64,000 bases of DNA from Abelmoschus esculentus (taxonomy: Eukaryota; Streptophyta; Magnoliopsida; Malvales; Malvaceae): the NCBI GenBank assembly GCA_035048815.1, contig JAUCBN010000017.1, positions 4,894,936-4,958,935 of the forward strand. The letters are read 5' to 3'. Of this stretch, positions 56,007 to 64,000 are shown piece after piece (within the stretch, counting starts at the first letter, position 1; each line of letters begins with the position of its first letter). Made by a program: the position numbers and the translations under genes. The notes under the pieces are model-generated. The model worked only from the letters and a program-made list of their open reading frames with translations, did no database searches and was not told the DNA's origin.

Positions 56007-59000
56007 AAAAATTTATTTTTTAACATTTGGTTGTCCTTTTATTGGGATTGAAACATGCATATCTTAATGGCTTTTATAGAAAATTGTTCGAATTTTAACC
56101 GAGTAAAAAGCTTAAAATTCGAGATTAATCAGTATAATTTTGTTCAAAAACTCATAATTAACTATTTGAACTTAGAAAATTTGATTTAATAACATTTGAT
56201 TATTGTTTTGTTGCGATTAAAACGTACAAGTCTAAATATCTTTTATAGAGAACCTGTTAGAATTTTAACAGAGTAAAAAGATGAAAACTTAAAATTAATC
56301 TATATGATTTTGTTCAAAACCTAGAATTAAAAATTAAACTAATTAAATTTGATTTATTAACATTTGTTTGTCGTTTTTTGAGGATTAAAAAGTGCATCTC
56401 AGAATGGGCTTTATAGAGAATACGTTAGAATTTTTATCGAGTAAAAAGCTGAAAATTAGAAATTAATTTGTATCATTTTGTTCAAAAACCCATAATTAAC
56501 TTTTTGAACTCATAAAATTTGATTTAATATCATTTGGTTGTAGTTTTGTTGGGATTTAAATGTTCTTGTCTAAATGGGATTTATAGAAAATACGTTTGAA
56601 TTTTAACCGAATAAAAAACTGAAAAATTTAGATTAAACTATATAATTTTGTTCAAACACCCACAATTAACTATTTGAACTCATAAAATTTGATAAAAAAA
56701 CATTTGGTTTCCGTTTTATTAGGATTAAAACGTGTATGTCTAAATCGACTTTATAGAGAATCCGTTTGAATTTTAACCGAGTAAAAAGCTAAAAATTTAG
56801 ATTAATCAGTATAACTTTGTTTAAAAGCCCATAATTAACTATTTGAACTCATAAAATTTAATTTAATAATATTTGGTTGTCGTTTTGTTGGGATTAAAGC
56901 GTGCATGTCTAAATGGGCATTATAGAGAATCCGTTCGAATTTTAACCTAGTAAAGAGCTAAAAATTTGAAGTTAATCTATATGATTTTGTTCAAAAGACC
57001 ATAATTAACTATTTGAACACATTAAATTTAATTTAATAACCTTTGGTTGTTATTTCGTTGGAATTAAATGGGATTTATAGAGAATCTGCTCGAATTTTAA
57101 CCGAGTAAAAAGCTAAAAATTTTAGATTAATTTGTATGATTTTTTTCAAAAGCCCATAATTAACTTTTTAAACTCATGAATTTTGATTTAATAATATTTT
57201 GTTGCCGTTTTGTTAGAATTAAATCGTGCATGTGTGAATGGGCTTTATATAGAATCCGTTCCAATTTTAAATGAGTAAAAAGTTAAAATTTTGAGATTAA
57301 TCAGTATGATTTTGTTTGAAAGTCCATAATTAACTATTTGAACTAATAAAATTTGATTCAATAATATTTGGTTGTCGTTTTGTTGGGATTAAACCGTGCA
57401 TGTCTAAATGAGATTTATTGAGAATCCATTCTTATTTTAACAGAGTAAGAAGCTGAAAATTTGAGATTAATCTTAATCATTTTTTTGAAAAGCCCATAAT
57501 TAACTTTTTGAACTCATAAAATTTTATTTAATAACTTTAGGTTTTAGTTTTGTTGGGATTAAAACGTGCATGTCTAAATGGGCTTTATAGAGAATCCGAT
57601 CGAATTTTAACTAAGTAAAAATAGGAAATTTGAGATTAATCGGTATAATTTTGTTCAAAAGCTCATAATTAACTTTTTAAACTCATGAATTTTCATTTAA
57701 TAACATTTGGTTTTCGTTTTATTGGGATTAAACCGTGTATGTCTAAATGGGCTTTACAGAGATTTAATTCTAATTTTAACCGAATAAAAATCTAAAAATT
57801 TGTGATTAATCTGAATCATTTTTTTCAAAAGCCCATAATTAAAATTTTAAACTCATAAAGTTTAATTTAATAACATTTGGTTGTAGTTTTGTTGAGATTA
57901 AAACGTGCATATCAAAATAGGCTTTATAGAGAATCCGTTCGAATTTTAACCGAGTAAAAAGCTAAAAATTTGAGATTAATCTATCTAATTTAGTTCAAAA
58001 GCACATAATTAACAATTTGAACTCATAAAATTTGATTTAATGACATTTGGTTGTCGTTTGGATGGATTAAAACGTGCACGTCTAAATGGGCTTTTTTGAG
58101 AATCCGTTTGAATTTTAACAAAGTAAAACCCTTAAAATTTTAAATTAATCTGTATGATTTTGTTTAAACCCCATAATTAAATATTTGAACTCATAAAATT
58201 TGATTTAATAATATTTGGTTGTCATTTTGTTGGGATTTAAACGTGCTTGTCTAAATGGGCTTTATAGAGAATCCATTTGAACCTTAAATGAGTAAAAAGC
58301 TAAAAATATGAGATTAATCTGTATAATTCTGTTCAAAAGCCCATAATTAACTATTTGAACTCACAGAATTTGATTTAATAACATTTGGTTACCGTTTTGT
58401 TGCAATTAAAACGTGCATGTCTAAATGTATTTTATAGAGAATCCTTTCGAATTTTAATAGATTAAGAAGCTTAGAATTTGAGATTAATCTGTATAATTTA
58501 GTTTAAAAGCCAAAAATTAACTTTTTGAACTCATAAAATTTGATTTAATAACATATGGTTGTCGTTATGCAAGGATTAAAACGTGCGTGTCTAAATGGGC
58601 TTTATAGAGAATCCGTTCCAATTTTAACTTTGTAAAAAGCTAAAAATTTATGATTAATCTGTATAATTTTGTTCAAACTCCCATAATTAACTATTTGAAG
58701 TCATAAAATTTTATTAAATAATATTTTGTTGTCGTTCTGTTGGGATTAAAACCTGCATGTTTAAATGGGCTTTATAGTGAATTCGTTCGAATATTAACTG
58801 AGTAAAAAAGTTAAAAAATTGAGATTAATCTGAATAATTTTTTGAAAAGCCCATAATTAACTATTGGAACTCATAAAATTTGATTTAATAACATTTGGTT
58901 GTCGTTTTATTGGGATTAAAACGTACATGTCTAAATGGGATTTATAAAGAATCTGTTCTAATTTTAACCGAGTAAAGAGCTGAAATTTGAGATTAATAAA

Positions 59001-60078
59001 GAATCGATATAATTTTATTCAAAAGCCCACAATTAACTATTTGAACTCATAAAATTTGATTTAATAAACATTTTTTTATTGTTTTGTTTGGATTAACCAT
59101 TCGAATTTTAACCGAGTAAAATGTTGAAAATTTGAAATTAATCTATACGATTTTGTTCAAAATCCTGTAATTAACTATTTGAACTAATAAAATTTTTTTA
59201 ATAACATTTGGTTATCGTTTCGTTGGGATTAAAACGTGCATGTCTAATTGGGCTTTTTAAAGAATCCAATCGAATTTTAACCAAGTAAAATGCTGAAAAT
59301 TTGAGATTAATCTGTATAATTTTGTTCAAACGCCCGTAATTAACTATTTAAACTCATAAAATTTGATTAATTAAAATTTGGTTTTTGTTTTTTTTGCGAT
59401 TAAAATGTGCATGTCTAAATGTGCTTTATAAATAATCCTTTTGAATTTTAACCAAGTAAAAAGCTGTGAATTTAAAAATAATATGTACGATTTTGTTCAA
59501 AAGCCCATAATTAACTATATGAACTGATAAAATTTTATTTAATAACATTTGGTTTTAGTTTTGTTGGGATTAAAACGTGCATGTCTAAATAGGTTTTATA
59601 GAAAAACCGTTCGAATTTTAACTGAGTAGAAAGCTAAAAATTGAGATTAATCTGTTTGATTTTGTTCAAAAGCCTATAATTAACTATTTGAACTCATAAA
59701 ATTCGATTTAATAACATTTGGTTGTCGTTTTTTTGGGATTCAATCATGCATGTCTAAACGTGCTTTATAGAGAATCCGTTTGAATTTTAACCTTGTAAAA
59801 AGCTAAAAATTTTAGATTAATATGTTTAATTTTGTTCGAACGCCCATAATTAACTATTTTAACTCATAAATTTTGATTTAGTAACATTTGGTTGTCGTTT
59901 TGTTGGGATTAAAACGTCCATGTCTAAATGAGCTTTATAGAGAATCCATTTGACATTTAACCGAGTAAAAAGTTGAAAATTTGAAATTAATCTATACGAT
60001 TTTGTCCAAAATCCCATAATTAACTATAATAACTCATAAAATTTTATTTAATAACTTTTGAACTCATAAAACTTCATT
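56007..60078. repeat. Tandem array of a 170-bp AT-rich repeat, about 24 copies
   Basis: The anchor CATAATTAAC recurs at 56153, 56323 (degenerate), 56491, 56661, 56830, 57000, 57155, 57325, 57495, 57663, 57834, 58004, 58172, 58342 and onward. The spacing is 168-171 apart from one of 155. A full unit counts to 170 bases. Fixed blocks include AACGTGCATGTCTAAATGGG, ATAGAGAATCCGTTCGAATT and TTTGAACTCATAAAATTTGA. Copies differ by several percent to over 10 percent. No open frame of note. Confidence 0.93.
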
Positions 60079-60080
60079 CT

Positions 60081-61829
60081 TGTTAAGTTCCGAACCAGCA
60101 TCTTTTGTGGATTCTATTTTGTGTTGTTTGGTGACTATTTTGGTAAGAATTCAACCTTCCTCTTTGTTTCTTCAGTTTCATTTTTGGTGTTAGAAGGAGT
60201 GTAACTCTGTTTTTGGTATTAATCGAATATGAAGGGAGTGCATGGTTGTTGAATAAGTTTTTTAGGTTTTTCGTTTCCAAAGGATGGGGGATGTTGTTTT
60301 GTTTAAATTGGTTAAGAAAAGGTTTTGATTCGTTTTTAGTGGAGTGTTGTTGATGGATTTGTATGAATCGTTTAGTAGTTTTGGAATCAAATCAAATAGG
60401 GGAAAGAATTAAAATTTGAAAGAGTTAAAATCTGGGGAAAACCAGAATCCTAAGATTTTCTGGAATTTCCAGATTTTTCTAGAAAATCTGAAAAACCTAG
60501 GTTTTCTCAGGAAAGTTTAGGTAACGGCCCATCCTGACACGACCCGTTGACCACCCAACTTAATGTCATCTATGTTGATGTCAATGTTGACTAATGCTAA
60601 TGTCAGCATTGACTTTTTGACCCGATCCCACTTTATTTTTTTCGACATCATGAGTTTAATGGCGCAGTCCGTTTTTCGAAACTCAAACCCGAAGTGTCAT
60701 TTTCTTAGGGCTTTTAAGTTCCAATGCTATATCTGAAAGTTATCTGCAATGGATTCTGAATTGGCTTACTGTTTTGTTCAGGTGACATGGATTCAAAACC
60801 GAGAATCTTCCTCTTCCTCCTGGACGCCCTCCTCTTCATCAGTCTTCAGGATACGCACGTGAGTATATGCTTATTTTTGTTTGTGTTTTTCCGGTATAGT
60901 AGCATAGTAGTGTGTCTGATATTATTGTTACTCGTAGACTCTACACCCGCTCGATCTAGTGGTAGAGCCGAGTCTAGTAGACGTAAATCACGTCATTGAG
61001 TCTTCTACCTCAGGTGTGTGTCTCCCGCTGCTTTACGGTTTTCGAATGTGTGCAGATTCTATTTTTCTTTATAAGCATGTTGTTTACACCATTTCTGTAA
61101 TTCTCTATACATGCATCATATTATCATATTTTGTTATTTAGTTACATATCTGATCATGTATATCATGCATGCCTCCTGTTAGTATTAAGGTACGTATTCT
61201 GATTTTGTATCTGCTCATAACATTGGATATGGTTGGATTATCTGTTTGGGGAAGACTAGTGATATATTCACTTCTGTTTAGTGGCTCCACCTACGGGTGG
61301 AGGTTCCACTTCTGTTGGTGTCACGGAGTTAGAGTGACTCAAGGGAGCCTACTCTTTTGATGGTGTTCAGTGTTGGGTGTATTTCATGCATACATTATAT
61401 CATATGTTCTGTGATCTAGTTTATCTACATATTAGAGATACACTAGGCTCCCTAGCTTACACCCTCTCAGTTATTGTTTCAGATTCTCAGACCTAGGCCA
61501 CAGTACTTGGAGGATCTTAATTTTCAGAACTATTACGTATGTAATTCAGATTTTAGTATAATTATGTTTTTCAGATATTTTATTTTTATGTAGTGAACTT
61601 TGGACTTAGGATTTTTATATCGGATTTCTTGACAATTAATGTTTATTAAGTTTATCGGTTAAACCCAGTTTAATTAACTGTTGATATTTCATTAATTTAA
61701 ATTATTAATTTTTTAACAATTTATTAGAATTTTATATTTAATTTATAAAACCCTAACTTACAAACCAAGTTTTAGTTACGTAAATCCTAACTTTTAATCT
61801 ATGAAATTAGGTTAATATCAAGGGTTACA
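60081..61829 (+). repeat. 5' LTR of element H (start uncertain)
   Basis: Ends GGGTTACA at 61829, followed by a primer site. Homology with the LTR at 42119-53899 is clear from about 60569. Candidate starts are TGTAACTCTG at 60200 or TGTTAAGTTC at 60081; neither can be confirmed. Includes the exon-like segment at 60782-60858. Frames such as 60787-60999 and 60959-61360 are LTR sequence. Confidence 0.75.
60782..60858 (+). other. Exon-like segment in H LTR
   Basis: Flanked by TTTTGTTCAG and a consensus donor GTGAGTAT (60859). Homologous to 42309-42389; a reading frame rich in Leu and Pro is partly kept. Speculative. Confidence 0.3.
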
Positions 61830-61834
61830 TTTAA

Positions 61835-61846
61835 TGGTATCAGAGC
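61835..61846 (+). other. Primer-binding site of element H
   Basis: TGGTATCAGAGC, full match to the initiator tRNA-Met site, five bases after the LTR. The leader to 62031 has no features. Confidence 0.9.
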
Positions 61847-62031
61847 AAGGTTCAACCACTCAGACTGAAAGGTCCAAAATGATTTTGATTTGAAAATGAT
61901 TTTTTCAATCTTATTTGAAAATCTGGATTCTCGTTTTAACTCGTATTTGGAAATTTTTGAAATATTTTGAATAAACTCCAAGTACCGGTTCTAATATAGG
62001 ATTTTCTTTATCCTTCTATAGATATAATACT

Positions 62032-63420
62032 ATGCCACCATGTAGGAGTACACATTTAGCATTTGGGAGAGGTCATGGTCGAGGCCGTGGTCAAGGTCTG
62101 TTTGTTGGTTTTGCGAGTGATGTTCCGCCTCTTGTGGATCTACCACAAGAAAATAGTTTGGTGCAAGATTTTGGAGGGGAGGATCTACTTGATGTTCAGA
62201 CTAAGGCTCAGCAAGCCGAGGTTGATCAGTCGGTCCAGAGAGAAAAACCGTATATTTCTAGAGACAATGAGACTATCGGATTAGATTTTGTGACCATGCA
62301 AAGAGAGTTGCTTTGTTATCTTCTATAGAATGAGGGTTTCAAGAAACCCATCTCTATAGAGTTTTTGGTTGCCGGCATGACTATGTTTGATGATAGGACT
62401 GGTATAAACCCAGCTGATGTAAAGTAATGGCTGAAGAAGCTTTAGCATCTGTTTGTTGAGATGGAGTACCCTTTTGATAGAAAACTGAGGGCGGGCATAT
62501 CTTTGCTTTAAGGAGAAGCCCTAAATTGGTGGGAGGTTGAGGAGAGAGTAATTACTTTAGATAAGATCAGTTGGGAGTTTTTCAGGCAGGCTTTTGAGGA
62601 CCGTTATGTGGGGCCTGAGTATCTGGCAAAGTGCCGTGAAGATTTCTTGAACCTTCAGCAGAATGATATGTTTGTTAACAACTACGAAATTGAGTTTCTT
62701 CGCCTACTTCAATATGCTCCGGGGCTAGTTTCGACCAAGAAAGAAAAGTGTGACAACTTTTTGAAAGGATTCAGGATGATGATTAAGATTGTTGTAGCCA
62801 ACCACCATGACACCGAGTATAATATGATCACTTGATGTGCTAGGACAGTCGAGCGTAATGAGAGCTTGAGGATTTAGTTGGAATCCCAAGGCTATGGTCG
62901 ATCTAGATGAAAGACTACGACATCTATATAGTACAATCAGGGTTTCCAGTCCTTGAAGAGGGGCTGTGATGAGTTTGAGCTACTAAGTTTTACATGGTCT
63001 AGACTAGCGGTATCTATTGTTCCGATTGCTAAAGGAGCTGGATCTACTAGTACGCGAGCCTTGCCTCAATGTTCATTCTGTAAAAAGTGGCATTCAGGAT
63101 AGTGTCGTATGCGGAGTGGAGCTTGTTTCCGTTGTAGTTCTTATAATCATTGTCTCAGGGATTGTCCCGTGTCACCACAGTCAGGTTATGCTCCGGGACA
63201 GTCTCAGGCCTCAGTTCAAACCCTTACAGGGGGAAGAGGTTAGATGGACCTATTGCATCCGGTACTGTTGGTAGAGGCAGACCTAGTCAGTTCAAGGGGT
63301 CATCCAGATCGAGAGCATCTCAGCCTGGGTTAGTGCATGCCACTAGGAGGCATAAGAATCGGGATGAGCCAAACGTTATTGTAGTACATTTTCTATTCAT
63401 GCTATTTCTTTTTTCACTAT
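62032..63420 (+). pseudogene. gag: gag of element H
   Basis: ATG 62032 (MPPCRSTHLAFGRGHGRGRGQG). The same frame continues to about 62940 with stops at 62326, several between 62420 and 62510, and 62833. Recognisable core: ALNWWE, ISWEFFRQAFEDRYVGPEYL, VNNYEIEFLRLLQYAPGLVS and KCDNFLKGFR. The zinc-knuckle region (CSFCKKWHSG, then CFRCSSYNHCLRDCP) is near 63070-63165, with a TAG where the third residue of the first knuckle tail is expected. Most of these stops are one C-to-T change from Gln or Arg codons. Confidence 0.85.
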
Positions 63421-63421
63421 C

Positions 63422-64000
63422 CTAGATAATGGGTCTACACATTCATATGTCTCTAGCTCTGTATCGGGATACTTGAAAGTTCTAGTAGAGGATACCGGTA
63501 CCTTTGTCTCTGTTTATAGTCCTGTAGGTAACTCTATAGAGGTTACTGAAGTGTATCAAGATTATCCTCTTAAGGTCCATGGGGAAATCTTTTCAGCTAA
63601 TCTGATGAAATTGTCGTTTGGAGTGTTTGATCTGATTCTTGGGATAGATTAGCTGTCAGCTCACCGAGTTACTCTGGATTGCGAGTGTAAGATGGCAACT
63701 CTAAGGATTTTTGATGACCGTGAGTTAACCCTTATCGGTGAGCATAGAGGATTTTTTTCAAATGTTATTTCTGCTCTGAAAGCTGAAAAGATGATCAAAA
63801 AGGGGTGTGTAGCCTATCTTGCCTATATCCTTGACCTGAGACAGTTTGATTCCGGGATGGATAAGATTCGAGTTGTATGTGAATTTCTTGATGTTTTTCT
63901 AGAAGAGTTACGAGGAGTACCCCTAAGCGGGAAGAGGTAGAGTTTGGGATTGAGTTATATCTAGGGACTACTCTAGTGTCTATGGCCCCGTATTGAATTG
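63422..64000 (+). pseudogene. pol: Protease and linker to RT, element H, partial
   Basis: A different frame from gag. The active site LDNGSTHSYVSSSVSG keeps its Asp. FDLILGID then a TAG where relatives have Trp (63649). The frame resumes at 63692 (MATLRIFDDRELTLIGEHRG) to FLEELRGVPLSGKR, then a shift. VEFGIE and VSMAPY follow to the window end. Confidence 0.85.

Larger units (their letters stand above)
61830..64000 (+). mobile_element. Element H: internal region of decayed gypsy element, cut by window end
   Basis: Primer site, leader, gag, zinc knuckle, protease and the first part of the protease-RT linker are seen before the window ends. Its LTR begins at or after 60081. The rest lies outside. 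Confidence 0.88.

Noticed and set aside
60787..61360. Plus-strand hydrophobic frames upstream of element H as host gene exons
   Set aside because: They lie in sequence that aligns with the LTR at 42119-53899 and overlap one another in different frames.

Overview
This window looks like repeat-rich heterochromatin from a flowering plant nuclear genome, probably a dicot. It is AT-rich. Nearly all of it is built from LTR retrotransposons with plant-type features: primer-binding sites complementary to initiator tRNA-Met, 5-bp target-site duplications, Tekay/Del-type chromovirus polyproteins with a C-terminal chromodomain, one Copia element and one Tat/Ogre-like remnant. I found no convincing host gene, rRNA or functional tRNA. 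The species cannot be assigned from the sequence alone.

Layout. Positions 1-21497 are a minus-strand Tekay-like element, called A here. Its 3' LTR is cut by the window start. Element B, a complete plus-strand gypsy element (6005-14416, TSD TGATC), sits in A's leader, and a solo LTR, C (15191-18605), sits in A's 5' LTR. A itself is inserted in the 3' LTR of an older minus-strand element, D (21498-36222). D still shows decayed gag, protease, RT, RNase H, integrase and chromodomain. D's 5' LTR holds element E (30008-35393, TSD AACTT), which kept only gag between its LTRs, and is then cut by a 5'-truncated minus-strand Copia element, G (36223 to about 42045). A filler-rich breakpoint at about 42045-42118 joins G to an LTR of E's family. 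That LTR (42119-53899) is split by F (42525-52906), a complete plus-strand relative of A. From 53900 to 56006 lies a minus-strand Tat/Ogre remnant with a small tandem repeat. From about 56007 to 60078 lies an array of about 24 copies of a 170-bp tandem repeat. From about 60081 to the window end is the 5' LTR, gag and protease of a decayed plus-strand gypsy element, H.

How the parts relate. D appears to be a decayed autonomous relative of A and F, which replaced gag-protease-RT with a shared non-coding module of about 2.6 kb yet keep integrase and chromodomain remnants. None of the polyproteins is intact: all carry nonsense codons and most carry frameshifts. Order of insertion can be read from the nesting: D first, then A, E and G into D's LTRs, then B and C into A. 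F went into an E-family LTR independently.

The most interesting non-standard signals are the A/F non-autonomous lineage, arrays of a TTTCGAAA-centred palindrome inside LTRs, a tRNA-like A-box/B-box hairpin antisense in B's LTRs, a W-box/TGACGTCA cluster in E's LTRs, the 170-bp array joined to an RNase H fragment, and rearrangement junctions with templated filler. All alignments and counts were made by eye.
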